A DNA stretch of 64,000 nucleotides from Rhodospirillaceae bacterium SYSU D60007 (GCA_003574685.1 QOCQ01000014.1:62001-126000), one strand, 5' to 3'; shown: positions 48,580 to 57,051, numbered from the stretch's first letter. Notes: generated by a model not told the origin, from the sequence alone. Numbers and translations are program-made.

Positions 48580-48806
48580 GTACTCATTTCCGTCGGCGCG
48601 TGCCAATCCAGTCAGAATTCTGCGTCTTGGGCATCTCGCCGGATATTTTCTATCCGATGCATCTATTTGCATCCCGAATATGATCATCCCATGATTTCTA
48701 TGCATGGCTGGCCGGGAGATTTCTGCGATTTTCTGCCGAGCCAAAGCTCCCATATGTGAAGTGCGGCATTTGCCGCCAGGATCTTTTGAACAAGGAGTAC
48801 ATAGCT
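48580..48806. promoter_or_regulatory. Divergent control region with two adjoining dyads
   Basis: This AT-richer gap separates the leftward aminopeptidase from the rightward DUF1127 gene. It contains CGGATA-N5-TATCCG at 48640-48656 and, immediately adjoining, GATGCA-N6-TGCATC at 48656-48673. Both are perfect 6-bp inverted repeats. A good AAGGAG ribosome site for the DUF1127 gene lies at 48792-48797. The binding factor is unknown. Confidence 0.5.
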
Positions 48807-49187
48807 ATGCAGTCCCAGAAGCAGACCGTGCAGAACGCACCGGGCCGCGACGACGCGCCGGTCGGTACGGGCTTCGGGTCTTTCGTGTCGCCCGCCGACC
48901 TCTGGGCCATCGAGCGAAAGGCGCGCCGGGAGCGCGCTGTTGCCGTGGCCGGCTGGATCAGTGGCGGTGTGGCCAAATTGATCAACGCGATCCGCGCTGC
49001 GCATCGCCGGCGTGTAGCGATCGACGAGCTGAGCGCCCTCGACAACCGCATGCTGGCCGACATCGGCATCAGCCGCAGCGAGATTCGCGCCGTGGTGACG
49101 GGCGCCAGCGGCTTCGTGCCACGCGCGGTCAGCTCCGCGCGGATCGAGCGCTACCTGAACGACGACGCGCTGACCCGCGCAGCCTGA
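48807..49187 (+). CDS. DUF1127 domain protein
   Basis: A 126-residue protein whose C-terminal third is the DUF1127 motif: RRVAIDELSALDNRMLADIG then ISRSEIRAVVTG. DUF1127 proteins are small, abundant in alphaproteobacteria, and have been tied to RNA turnover and phosphate or carbon stress. Here the domain is preceded by about 80 residues with a short hydrophobic patch (AVAVAGWISGGVAKLINAIR). The ATG at 48807 follows AAGGAG by nine bases. A strong terminator follows, so it is monocistronic and probably well expressed. Confidence 0.88.
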   Translation: MQSQKQTVQNAPGRDDAPVGTGFGSFVSPADLWAIERKARRERAVAVAGWISGGVAKLINAIRAAHRRRVAIDELSALDNRMLADIGISRSEIRAVVTGASGFVPRAVSSARIERYLNDDALTRAA

Positions 49188-49216
49188 ACTTCCGAAGGTC
49201 TCCCTCGGCCTCGGTT

Positions 49217-49251
49217 TCGGCCGGCACCCCGGGGTGCCGGCCGATTTTTTT
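49217..49251 (+). terminator. Strong intrinsic terminator after the DUF1127 gene
   Basis: TCGGCCGGCACCCC at 49217-49230 is followed directly by its exact reverse complement at 49231-49244, then seven T residues at 49245-49251. The T-run is on the plus strand, so it serves the DUF1127 gene. It overlaps the stop codon of the converging prmA by two bases. Confidence 0.92.
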
Positions 49252-50158
49252 ACCGGCGTCTGAGCAACAGCGTCGGCCAGCACGCGCCGCCGGTTTCGTG
49301 GACAATCCGGTCCGACAGGGCGAATCCCTGCGCGCCATAGGCGGTGAGCACCTCGTCCTCCTGCTCCGCCAGCAGGCCCGCCAGCACAATCACGCCGTCG
49401 GGCGCGGTGGCCTGCGCGAAGCCAGGCGCAAGCGCGATCAGCGGCTGCGCGAGGATGTTGGCGATGATGCAGTCGCAGGGCGTCGCCGCGGCAAGTGCCG
49501 GCGCGTCCAGCCCTTCGGCGACATGGAAGGCGCACAGTTCTGCAACGCCATTCAGCGCCGCGTTGTCGCGCGCCACGGCAATGGCCTCCGCATCATTGTC
49601 GCTGCCCAGCACCGGCCGGCACCACAGCTTCGCCATGGCGATTGCGAGAATGCCGCTGCCGCAGCCGACGTCGATCGCGCGGCCGGGCGCGGCAGGCTCC
49701 AGTCGCGCGATCGCCTCGAGGCAGCCGCGGGTGGTGGCATGCGTGCCGGTGCCGAAGGCGAGGCCGGCATCGATGCAAAGCGCCACCGCGTTCGCCGGCG
49801 GCGTGCCGGGATCGTGCGAGGGATGCACCCAGAACGGCCCGACGGCAAAGGGCCAGAACGAGCGCTGGTTCTCCGCCACCCAGTCGGTGTCGGGCAGGAC
49901 GTCCAGCGTCCATGCCGGCGTCGCGATGCCCGCGATGCGCGCTGCCGCTGCGAACGCTGCCGCAATGCGCGCCTTCGTCCTTGCATCAGGGCCATCGTGA
50001 TCGCCGGCGCCGATGATCTCGCTGCGCCACGGCCCGTCGCGCGCCGTCTCGACCGTGGAGACCACCAGCGTGTCATCGACCAATGCGTCGGCCAGCGCCG
50101 CGTCGAAGGCGGTCGCCGCGTGCGCCGGCACAGTGGCGGAGGCTTTCCAGGCCGTCAT
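49250..50158 (-). CDS. prmA: Ribosomal protein L11 methyltransferase
   Basis: PrmA trimethylates ribosomal protein L11 using SAM. The 302-residue protein has the PrmA block ALCIDAGLAFGTGTHATTRG, the SAM motif RAIDVGCGSGILAIAMAKLW, GSDNDAEAIAVARDNAALNG and the catalytic-site CIIANILAQPLIALAPGFAQ. The N-terminal substrate-binding domain is shorter and more divergent than in E. coli. The histidine phosphatase gene lies 3 bp upstream on the same strand, so the two form an operon. Confidence 0.94.
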   Translation of the reverse strand: MTAWKASATVPAHAATAFDAALADALVDDTLVVSTVETARDGPWRSEIIGAGDHDGPDARTKARIAAAFAAAARIAGIATPAWTLDVLPDTDWVAENQRSFWPFAVGPFWVHPSHDPGTPPANAVALCIDAGLAFGTGTHATTRGCLEAIARLEPAAPGRAIDVGCGSGILAIAMAKLWCRPVLGSDNDAEAIAVARDNAALNGVAELCAFHVAEGLDAPALAAATPCDCIIANILAQPLIALAPGFAQATAPDGVIVLAGLLAEQEDEVLTAYGAQGFALSDRIVHETGGACWPTLLLRRR

Positions 50159-50161
50159 GCC

Positions 50162-50731
50162 TCAGCGCGCCGGCACCGGCAGGCGGCCGATCGTGCGCAG
50201 CGTGCCGTCGGACTGCGCCGTCACGACCACGATCTCGCCCGAGGCGGGGTGATGGCCGGTCAGCGCCAGGATGTTGGCGCCATGCGTCACGACCAGCAGC
50301 GTGCCCGGTCCTTTCCATGCTGCGATCACGTCGCGTGCCCGCTTCGTCAGCGAGTCGCGCTGGTCGCGCAGCACGAAGGCATTGCTGAAGGCCGGCTCGA
50401 TCGCGACCGCCCCCAAGTCCATCAGTTTCGCGGTATCGACGCACCGGCACCACGGTGAACTCAGGATCCGGCCGAGCTTCAGGCCTTGTGTCTTTAGCCG
50501 CGCGCCTACTGCCGCCGCATCGGCGCGTCCTCGGGCGCTGAGATTGCGCTGCGTCGAACAGTCGTCGAGCCGGAACTCCGGTGGATCGCCCACGACGCCC
50601 GGCGCATCGGCATGCCGCATCAGCGCGACATGGCCGTCGCCGCGCAACGCCGTCCACGCCGCCTCCTCGCTGGCCAAAGCCGGCGCCGCGAACAGCAGGG
50701 CGAGCAGGGCAGGCAGGATCCTGCGGAACAT
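50162..50731 (-). CDS. Exported histidine phosphatase family protein
   Basis: A 189-residue protein with a Sec signal peptide (FRRILPALLALLFAAPALAS), so it is likely periplasmic. The mature part has the phosphohistidine motif VALMRHADAP, LSARGRADAAAVGARLKTQG, ILSSPWCRCVDTA and the second catalytic His in TLLVVTHGANILALTG. The first motif is RHA rather than RHG, as in SixA-like and other periplasmic members. The substrate is unknown. It is translated just ahead of prmA. Confidence 0.88.
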   Translation of the reverse strand: MFRRILPALLALLFAAPALASEEAAWTALRGDGHVALMRHADAPGVVGDPPEFRLDDCSTQRNLSARGRADAAAVGARLKTQGLKLGRILSSPWCRCVDTAKLMDLGAVAIEPAFSNAFVLRDQRDSLTKRARDVIAAWKGPGTLLVVTHGANILALTGHHPASGEIVVVTAQSDGTLRTIGRLPVPAR

Positions 50732-50799
50732 GCCGCAATGATCGCCGATTGCCGCTCATCTGTCATCCCGAGCGCGCCAAGGAATGCGGCGGAAAAGCG

Positions 50800-50883
50800 C
50801 TTCATGGTGAGCCTGTCGAACCATGAAGCAACCGCACCGTCGGTGCTGCGAAGCCTTCATGGTTCGACAGGCTCACCATGAAG
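50800..50883. repeat. Palindromic repeat (family 3), perfect 29-bp arms
   Basis: Arms at 50800-50828 and 50855-50883 are exact reverse complements around a 26-nt loop. The left arm begins CTTCATGGTGAGCCTGTC. Each arm is itself partly palindromic, since CTTCATGGT and ACCATGAAG bound it. A second copy lies at 52100-52205, so the Fe-ADH gene is flanked by two copies. A lone partial family 1 arm (TGTCATCCCGAGCGC) sits just before it at 50761. Confidence 0.9.
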
Positions 50884-50892
50884 GCTTCTTGT

Positions 50893-52059
50893 TCAGTACG
50901 CAGCCCGCAGAATCTCCATCACCTGCTCGGGGCCGGAGATGGGGCGCGGGTTGGAGTAGGTCCAGTCGTCGAGCATGCAGTTCTGCGCCAGCCGCGGCAG
51001 GTCGGACTCGGCGATGCCCACCTCGCGCAGCGTACGCGGCATGCCGAGATCGCGGATGAGCTGGTCGAGCAGCGTTGCCGCCGGCACCTCCGGCCGGCCC
51101 AGCGCGGTCGCCACCTCGCGCTGGCGTTCGCCGTTCACCGACGCGTTGTAGTCGAGCACATACGGCAGCATCACGCACGAGGTATGGCCGTGCGGCACGT
51201 TGGCCGAACCGCCGAGGATGTGGCCGATGGCGTGGCTGGCGCCCAGCCGCGTACCCGAGACGATGCCGACCATCGAAAGCCAGGCGCCCATCATGCAACG
51301 CAGCCGCGCCTCCAGATTGGCGGGATCGGCTTTCACCGCCGGCAGGCCCGCGCCCAGCGTGCGCAGCGCCTGCAACGCCGTGGCGTCGGTATAGTCGTTG
51401 GCATCGAGCGACAGCAAGGTCTCGACCGCGTGGTCCACCGCGCGCACGCCGCTCGACAGCCACAGCCATTGCGGCGTGTGCACGGTGACGGCGGGATCGA
51501 GGATCACCGACTCCGGCACGATGCCACGGTGCATGAAACTCTGCTTCAGCTTCAGGCGCGTGTTGGTGATGCCGGCGCGGGCGTTGAACTCGCCGGCCGA
51601 CAGCGTGGTCGGCACCGCGATCTGGCGCACTTTGGGCGCGCGAAAATCCGGGATGCGCCGCTTGCCGCCTTCAACCACGCTGCGGAAGGGCTCCATGCCG
51701 TCGACATCGCTGATGTTGTGCTCCAGGCAGATCGTCACCGCCTTGCCGCCATCGGTCACCGAGCCGCCGCCCAGCGTCACCAGCAGGTCGGCGCCGGCCT
51801 CGCGCGCGGCATTGGCGCAGGCGATCACCGCCTCGCGCGGCGAATGCGCGGGCATGTCGTCGTGCACGCCGGCAAACCGCGCCCCCAGCGCCTGCCGCAC
51901 CCTGGCGATCTCCTCGGTGCGCTTGTTGAGCGTGCGGCCCGTCAGCACGAACACCCGCTTCGCCCCCAACCGGTCCGCCTCCCCGACGATGGCTTCGGCC
52001 GCCGGCTGGCCGAAGATCACCCGGTTCATCGCGGTAAACACCATCGTGCCTGACTGCAT
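50893..52059 (-). CDS. Iron-containing alcohol dehydrogenase (maleylacetate reductase-like)
   Basis: A 388-residue Fe-ADH family protein. It has the NAD(P)-binding first domain (LGAKRVFVLTGRTLNKRTEE), DLLVTLGGGSVTDGGKAVTI, and a second, metal-binding domain with GVRAVDHAVETLLSLDAND, GASHAIGHILGGSANVPHGH and SCVMLPYVLDYN supplying Asp and His ligands. The short form and the VPTTLSAGEFNARAGIT region resemble maleylacetate reductases, which reduce maleylacetate to 3-oxoadipate in aromatic breakdown. No other aromatic-pathway gene is nearby, so the substrate is open. Family 3 repeats lie on both sides. Confidence 0.88.
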   Translation of the reverse strand: MQSGTMVFTAMNRVIFGQPAAEAIVGEADRLGAKRVFVLTGRTLNKRTEEIARVRQALGARFAGVHDDMPAHSPREAVIACANAAREAGADLLVTLGGGSVTDGGKAVTICLEHNISDVDGMEPFRSVVEGGKRRIPDFRAPKVRQIAVPTTLSAGEFNARAGITNTRLKLKQSFMHRGIVPESVILDPAVTVHTPQWLWLSSGVRAVDHAVETLLSLDANDYTDATALQALRTLGAGLPAVKADPANLEARLRCMMGAWLSMVGIVSGTRLGASHAIGHILGGSANVPHGHTSCVMLPYVLDYNASVNGERQREVATALGRPEVPAATLLDQLIRDLGMPRTLREVGIAESDLPRLAQNCMLDDWTYSNPRPISGPEQVMEILRAAY

Positions 52060-52099
52060 CGGTCGGCCTCCTGGGCAGAGCCATCCGGTTTGGAAATCG

Positions 52100-52205
52100 C
52101 TTCATGGTGAGCTTGTCGAACCATGAAGCGGCCCGCACCTGCTGTGCAACGCCTTCATGGTTCGACCCGGTGGATGCGAAGCATCCACCTGTGCTCACCA
52201 TGAAG
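52100..52205. repeat. Palindromic repeat (family 3) with a second hairpin nested in one arm
   Basis: The left arm (52100-52128) begins CTTCATGGTGAGCTTGTC. The right arm starts with the expected complement CTTCATGGTTCGAC at 52153-52166, is interrupted, then resumes GCTCACCATGAAG at 52193-52205. The interruption holds its own hairpin, GGTGGATGC-GAA-GCATCCACC, at 52169-52189. It looks like one small palindrome inserted into another. Confidence 0.88.
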
Positions 52206-52251
52206 GCTGGACTAAAGATGTGTTTACGAGGCGCAAGGGTCCGCGCCGCTT

Positions 52252-53196
52252 TCAACCCTTCACCAGCGGCATCACTTCGGTGGCGAAGCGTTGCAGGCGG
52301 TCGAGGCTGTCGGCCAGCGACTCGGAGCGGAAGTCGAAGATCAGCTCGTGCACGCCGGCGGCGGCGAATTCGTGAATATCGGCGGCGATGTCGGCGGGGC
52401 GGCCGGAGAAGCTGCGGCGGCCGCCTTCGCGGTCGGCAATCGCCGAATCGTAAAGCGGCGCCTTGTAGGAGATGGTGAGCGCCGAAAAATCGCGCCCCTC
52501 GGCTTCGGTCAGCCGGCGCAGCGTCGCCAGATGCTGGCGCATTTCCCCGGGCGGCAGCGGCGAGGCGGCGATGGCGCCCACCGGGTGCCAGCCATCGCCG
52601 TGCCGCGCGGTGCGTCGCAACGCCGCTGGCGAATGGCCGCCCACCCAGATCGGCGGATGCGGCTTCTGCAGCGGGAAGGGCTCGCAGTGAATGTCGGCGT
52701 AGCGATAGAACCGGCCGTTGAAGCTGGCCGGCGAGGTGGTCCAGAGCTGCTTGAAGATCGCCAGCCACTCATCCGTGACGGCGCCGCGCTGCGCGAAATC
52801 GGGGCTGCCCAGCGCCTCGAACTCCTCCTTCAACCAGCCGACGCCCACGCCCAGCGTGACGCGGCCGCCCGACAGCACGTCCAGCGACGCCACCATCTTG
52901 GCCGTCAGCACCGGGTTGCGATAGGGCAGCACCAGCACCGACGTCACCAGCCGCAGCCGCTCAGTCGCGCCTGCCACCACGCCCAGCAGCGAGAAGGTCT
53001 CCAGCGCATCGCCGCCGCCGGGGAACTTGTGGTCCACGGTGTAGGGGTAGGCCGAATCGCTCTGCGCCGGGAACACGACGTGATCGGCGATCATGGCCGA
53101 GTGCAGGCCCAGGCGCTCGCCTTCGCGTGCCAGCGCAAGGATGCCGTCACGCGTGGCGGTGGGGCCGCGGGTGGGAAGATAGAAGCCGTAGCGCAT
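52252..53196 (-). CDS. LLM class flavin-dependent oxidoreductase
   Basis: A 314-residue luciferase-like monooxygenase fold (TIM barrel using FMN or F420). Marks are MRYGFYLPTRGPTATRDGIL, GLHSAMIADHVVFPAQSDSA, LVTSVLVLPYRNPVLTAKMV, SLDVLSGGRVTLGVGVGWLK, EEFEALGSPDFAQRGAVTDE and HPPIWVGGHSPAALRR. These fit the TIGR03619 F420-like group, but most alphaproteobacteria lack F420, so FMN is possible. The ATG at 53196 follows GAGG. The frame is open for 200 further codons upstream, which is antisense to the GH25 gene and not credible. Confidence 0.88.
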   Translation of the reverse strand: MRYGFYLPTRGPTATRDGILALAREGERLGLHSAMIADHVVFPAQSDSAYPYTVDHKFPGGGDALETFSLLGVVAGATERLRLVTSVLVLPYRNPVLTAKMVASLDVLSGGRVTLGVGVGWLKEEFEALGSPDFAQRGAVTDEWLAIFKQLWTTSPASFNGRFYRYADIHCEPFPLQKPHPPIWVGGHSPAALRRTARHGDGWHPVGAIAASPLPPGEMRQHLATLRRLTEAEGRDFSALTISYKAPLYDSAIADREGGRRSFSGRPADIAADIHEFAAAGVHELIFDFRSESLADSLDRLQRFATEVMPLVKG

Positions 53197-53222
53197 CGGG
53201 TGGCCTCCCGGGCGGGACCGGC

Positions 53223-54134
53223 TCAGGGCGACATGCGTTGCGCGATCTTGTCGCTGCCCGGGCGGGGTGCACGGCGTGGCGCGGATCCGCCGCTGCCGTT
53301 CCAGTAGCGGTAGAGCGCCTGCGCATCGCCCGCGAACAGGTTGCGGTCGCAGTGGCTCACCCCCTGCACCGCGCGCGAGGGGCTGCCGTAGGCCGCATCG
53401 TCCGGCCGCTCGTCGGCGACATACTGCCAGAAGCGCCAGCCGCGATCCGCCCACGCTGTGGGCACCTCGGGCACGTCGCGCCAGTGCCCCAGCCACAGAT
53501 CGCAGCGTGCCAGCACTGAGCCCCGCGTTATAGGACCCGACGGGTACTGGTTGGCGTGCGGCAGGCCGTTGGCCCAGTCGGGATGGACGTAGACCAGCGG
53601 TAGCCGGCCGGTCTGCCGGTGGATGGTCTGCACGAACGCCTCGGCCTGGTCCAGCCGCATGGTGTTGCGCGGATTGGGGCTCACCTCGTAGTCCAGCGCG
53701 ATCAGCGTCGCGGGCCCGGGCTGCGCCGCCGCGAGGAAGGCCATCGCCTGGTCCGCGCCCGAATACTGGCGCGTGCCGAAATGGTAGGCGCCCCACAGCA
53801 GCCCCGCCGCTTCGGCCTGGGACCGCCGCATGCCGTACGACGGATCGACCCAGTCGCCACCTTCGGTGGCCTTGTGGATGACGCCCAGGATACCGCTGTA
53901 GTGGCGCACCAGGCTGAAATCGTGGACATCGACCATGTGGCTGATGTCGATCACCGCATCCAGCCCGCTGGTGGCAGGCGCGGGCGCTGACGGCGGCGGC
54001 GCATAGGCGGGCGGCGGCGGGGCATAGGCCACGGCGGAAGCCGGCGGCGGGGGCGCGGCATGCCGACCGCCGCAGCCCGTCAGGGCCGCTGCCAGCCCGC
54101 TACCCAACCCGCCAAGCACCGTTCTCCGCAACAT
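53223..54134 (-). CDS. GH25 (lysozyme-type) muramidase lipoprotein
   Basis: A 303-residue secreted protein. The start (MLRRTVLGGLGSGLAAALTG) ends in a lipobox-like LTGC, suggesting a lipoprotein, followed by a Pro/Ala linker (PPPPASAVAYAPPPPAYAPP). The GH25 barrel shows DAVIDISHMVDVHDFSLVRH, GVIHKATEGGDWVDPSYGMR, GLLWGAYHFGTRQYSGADQA, the catalytic Asp/Glu in LIALDYEVSPNPRNTM and WRFWQYVADE. GH25 enzymes cleave between MurNAc and GlcNAc. ATG 54134 is preferred over TTG 54170. It lies 26 bp upstream of the LLM gene start on the same strand. Confidence 0.88.
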   Translation of the reverse strand: MLRRTVLGGLGSGLAAALTGCGGRHAAPPPPASAVAYAPPPPAYAPPPSAPAPATSGLDAVIDISHMVDVHDFSLVRHYSGILGVIHKATEGGDWVDPSYGMRRSQAEAAGLLWGAYHFGTRQYSGADQAMAFLAAAQPGPATLIALDYEVSPNPRNTMRLDQAEAFVQTIHRQTGRLPLVYVHPDWANGLPHANQYPSGPITRGSVLARCDLWLGHWRDVPEVPTAWADRGWRFWQYVADERPDDAAYGSPSRAVQGVSHCDRNLFAGDAQALYRYWNGSGGSAPRRAPRPGSDKIAQRMSP

Positions 54135-54342
54135 TGCGAGGAGTGTCGCTGAAGTCGCGACAAAAGACAATCGCGCAAGTGCTCGTTGTGCACGGCAAAT
54201 GTGCTCCCGCGCGTGCCGCTGCCGGGGGATCCGCTCATTTGAAAGTTTTATTGGCCGGGCCGCGGCTTCGGTTCTAGTCTTTCAACATTAAGTGAGTGAA
54301 TAGCCGATCAGTTCTGGCAGCCCGGCAGTGGGGGAGGGGCGG

Positions 54343-55455
54343 ATGTGGCGATCGGTTTTCCTGCACGAGTTCATCGATCACCGCATCACCAACTGCCAGG
54401 CGCTGGCGGGTAGGCCGACGCCCGCGTCGCTGGCGCTGGCGGCCGATGATACCGCTGAGTCGGGTACCAACGCCGCGCCCATTCGGCGCGGGTCCGGCTT
54501 CGAGTACGTGCTGGACGCGCCGCTGGGGCAGGTGATCGGCGTGAGCTGCCGCGTGCGGCTGATGTATCCCCTCAACCCGCAGCCCTTCATGTTCCCCGTG
54601 ATTCGCCTGGGCGCCGGCGCCGAGCTGCTGCTGTGGCCGCAGAGCCATCCGCTGCCCGATCTCAGCGGCACACTGGCGCTGGCCCGCCTCTGGCTGGGCT
54701 CGTCGTTCAAGAATCTGGGCAACATCGTCCTGCCGGCGCGGCGCTTCGTGGAGTTCCGCCTCGACTGGCACACCAGCGGACAGGCGCGCATCCTCGCCGA
54801 CGGCCAGCTCGTGGCCTATGCCAACGCCGTCGCGCCCGGCGCCATGCTGAGCGTCGATCGCGTCGCCTTCGGCATGCTGAACCTGCAGCCGGCCGCGACG
54901 CCGCCGGTCTATCACCTCTCGCGCGTATTCGTGCGTGTGCTGCAGCGGCCCGATGCGCTGGCGCATCTCTCGAAGCTCTTGCCCAGGGTGAAGGTGGCGG
55001 ACGAGAACCGCTGCCACGCGCGCGCCGTCGGCAATATCCTGGCGCAGGTCGATGCACTGCGGCAGTTCATGGCCCAGGTGCACCAGGCGCTGTCGCAGAA
55101 CTGGTCGGCACAGGCCGGCCCCGCCGCAGGGCCGTTCAAGCCTGAAGCGGTGGAAGCGCACGCGCTCTCCACCGAAGCCGTCGCCGCCCTGGTGGGCATG
55201 CTGCGCACGTCAGACTTTGCCGATACCGCGCGCTTCCTCGAGCCCTTCGAGAAGTTCCTGCGCATCCTGCATGCCACGCTGCCGCAGCAATTCGCGGCGC
55301 TGGCCGCCCAGATCGACGGCACGAAAATCGTGCCCGAGGATTGTCGCGCCGCTTACGAACAGGCGCTGAACGACAACAGTGCCGCGTTCGGGCCGCTCAT
55401 CAAGCTGATGACCGAAGCGTCCGACCGCGTGCGCGCTATCGCCGCCGGCAACTGA
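54343..55455 (+). CDS. Uncharacterised protein with a beta-sandwich-like N-terminal half
   Basis: A 370-residue protein I do not recognise. Residues 1-210 are beta-rich (GFEYVLDAPLGQVIGVSCRV, FVEFRLDWHTSGQARILADG, MLSVDRVAFGMLNLQP) and resemble a concanavalin/LamG-type sandwich, in which a ligand surface is followed by a strand giving distance and orientation. Residues 220-370 are helical, with LPQQFAALAAQI and AYEQALNDNSAAFGPLIKLM. There is no signal peptide or membrane segment. GGGGAGGGG precedes ATG 54343. The next gene starts 12 bp after the stop, so both are one transcription unit and may act together. The function is unknown, and the fold suggestion is a guess from pattern. Confidence 0.75.
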   Translation: MWRSVFLHEFIDHRITNCQALAGRPTPASLALAADDTAESGTNAAPIRRGSGFEYVLDAPLGQVIGVSCRVRLMYPLNPQPFMFPVIRLGAGAELLLWPQSHPLPDLSGTLALARLWLGSSFKNLGNIVLPARRFVEFRLDWHTSGQARILADGQLVAYANAVAPGAMLSVDRVAFGMLNLQPAATPPVYHLSRVFVRVLQRPDALAHLSKLLPRVKVADENRCHARAVGNILAQVDALRQFMAQVHQALSQNWSAQAGPAAGPFKPEAVEAHALSTEAVAALVGMLRTSDFADTARFLEPFEKFLRILHATLPQQFAALAAQIDGTKIVPEDCRAAYEQALNDNSAAFGPLIKLMTEASDRVRAIAAGN

Positions 55456-55467
55456 AGGGGGAGGGCC

Positions 55468-57036
55468 ATGGCCAACCTGCCAGCCCTGCAGCAATTCGCC
55501 GCCACGCACGGCTTCGGCCTGACCGCGCCGCTGCGCCATGCCCAGGTCAGGCGGCTGGCACAATACTGGCTGCCGCAGATGCGCTTCTATTGGGACGAGC
55601 GCTTCCATCCCGTGGCGCTGGACGACATTTTTGCGATGGTCGAGGACCAGTTCGCCGCCATGCCGCCCGCCGCGCAGGATGCGTTCCGGGTCAACAAAAT
55701 GGTGCGCACCGGGCCGCTCACGGGCGAGGTCCGCGGCTTCGATCCGCCGGTGGTGCATGTGCCCGACGGCGCGGTCCAGCAGGGCAATATCTTTGTGCCG
55801 GCCGTGCGCGTGCTGAACGAGGGCACGCCGGCGCGCGAGGCGCTCAGCCTGCCGGAGGTTGCCAGCAGCGCGATGGTGACGCACGGCGCCAGCTTCCGCG
55901 CCTCCGACCAGTTTTTCGGGCCGCTGGTGACGCTCTCCGGCGGCAACACCGCCGTGGCCGGCGATCCCTTCCTGCCGCGCGCCGACGAGCCGGATCCGGC
56001 GCATCCCGGTGAACGTCGTCCGCGCGTCACGGTGATGGCGGCGCTGCACAATCTGCTGGAGCTGCTGAAATACGAGCTGGCGGTGGACGCGGCCGGCGAC
56101 GACTATCCGCCCGACGCGCTGCGCGGCAACTTCAACATCGCCGGCATGCTGCTGCTTCGCACGTCGCCGCAGGTGCCGCCGCTTTCGGCCGAGGAGTTGC
56201 GCAATTTCGTGCTGGCGCTGATCGCCGCCCACGAATCCAACGGCGCCATGCCCGATCCGCCGCCGGGCTGGCGGCTCAACCGGCTGGCCTGGGATGCGGT
56301 GACGCGCTTTGCCTTCCTCGAATATTCGTTCTTCTACGCCTACAACGATTTCGAGCGCTACCAGACCGCGCTCTTCGACAACGAGCACGAGGGCGACGAC
56401 GAGGGCTGCTGCCTGGTGTTCGAGCGCAACGCCATCAACGTCGCCGCGTCCAGCAGCGATCCCGACGCGCTGCGCCGCGTCGTGCCGCACAGCATCATCA
56501 CCTCGGTGCACGAGGAGTACCAGGACGCCGACCTCTTGAAGTTCATCGCGCCGCCGCCGCCCGATCCCGACCGTCTGGCGCGCGACGCGGTGGATTTCAC
56601 GGTCTACATCGCTGGCGGCAGCCACGCGACCTACCTGACACCGGGCACGCACGATCTCGTGGATTTCCAGGACACCTGGGGCTTCGTCGACGAGAACGCG
56701 CCCATCCTCTACGTGATTGCGCCGGCCGTGCTGGCGCTGGCCATCATCCTCGCCATCATCGAGCATTTCGTGGACACCGAGGATTTCACCTCGGAGGAGG
56801 GCGTGCACGCCGGGCCGCACGACATCGTCGGCGGTGATCCCGCCGGCGTGGCGGCTCATGTGGTCATGCTGCCGATGTCGGCCAACAACCACGTCTACCG
56901 GCCGGCCAACGAGGCTTTGCTGCTGCTGCGTTCCTATGCCGGCAAATGGGGTGCCCACGACGGCATCGTCGACATCAGCCCGCCTTTCCCCACCAAGACC
57001 GCCCGCTACTTCCGCAAGCTGCTGAGCAAGCTGTAG
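55468..57036 (+). CDS. Vps62-like protein with one C-terminal membrane segment
   Basis: A 522-residue protein. The middle carries the pattern seen in Vps62-like and related secreted proteins: an Asn-x-His-Glu-Gly-Asp-x-Glu block near residues 305-312 (FDNEHEGDDEGCCLVFERNA), VPHSIITSVHEEYQ, and VYIAGGSHATYLTPGTH near 380-392, which lies next to the acidic block in that fold. A hydrophobic helix near 412-432 (ILYVIAPAVLALAIILAIIE) could anchor it. There is no signal peptide at the start. It is read 12 bp after the sandwich-like gene, with GGGGGAGGG ahead. Family similarity is by motif only. No enzymatic role is established. Confidence 0.72.
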   Translation: MANLPALQQFAATHGFGLTAPLRHAQVRRLAQYWLPQMRFYWDERFHPVALDDIFAMVEDQFAAMPPAAQDAFRVNKMVRTGPLTGEVRGFDPPVVHVPDGAVQQGNIFVPAVRVLNEGTPAREALSLPEVASSAMVTHGASFRASDQFFGPLVTLSGGNTAVAGDPFLPRADEPDPAHPGERRPRVTVMAALHNLLELLKYELAVDAAGDDYPPDALRGNFNIAGMLLLRTSPQVPPLSAEELRNFVLALIAAHESNGAMPDPPPGWRLNRLAWDAVTRFAFLEYSFFYAYNDFERYQTALFDNEHEGDDEGCCLVFERNAINVAASSSDPDALRRVVPHSIITSVHEEYQDADLLKFIAPPPPDPDRLARDAVDFTVYIAGGSHATYLTPGTHDLVDFQDTWGFVDENAPILYVIAPAVLALAIILAIIEHFVDTEDFTSEEGVHAGPHDIVGGDPAGVAAHVVMLPMSANNHVYRPANEALLLLRSYAGKWGAHDGIVDISPPFPTKTARYFRKLLSKL

Positions 57037-57051
57037 CGCCGCGTCCCGTTT

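Noticed and set aside
43250-48759. Very long open frames opposite the helicase (665 codons) and opposite the aminopeptidase (806 codons)
   Set aside because: Both are shadows of intact genes with clear catalytic motifs on the other strand. Such frames are expected at this base composition.
52252-53796. A 514-residue reading of the LLM oxidoreductase frame
   Set aside because: The first 200 codons are antisense to the GH25 gene. The family start and a ribosome site lie at 53196.
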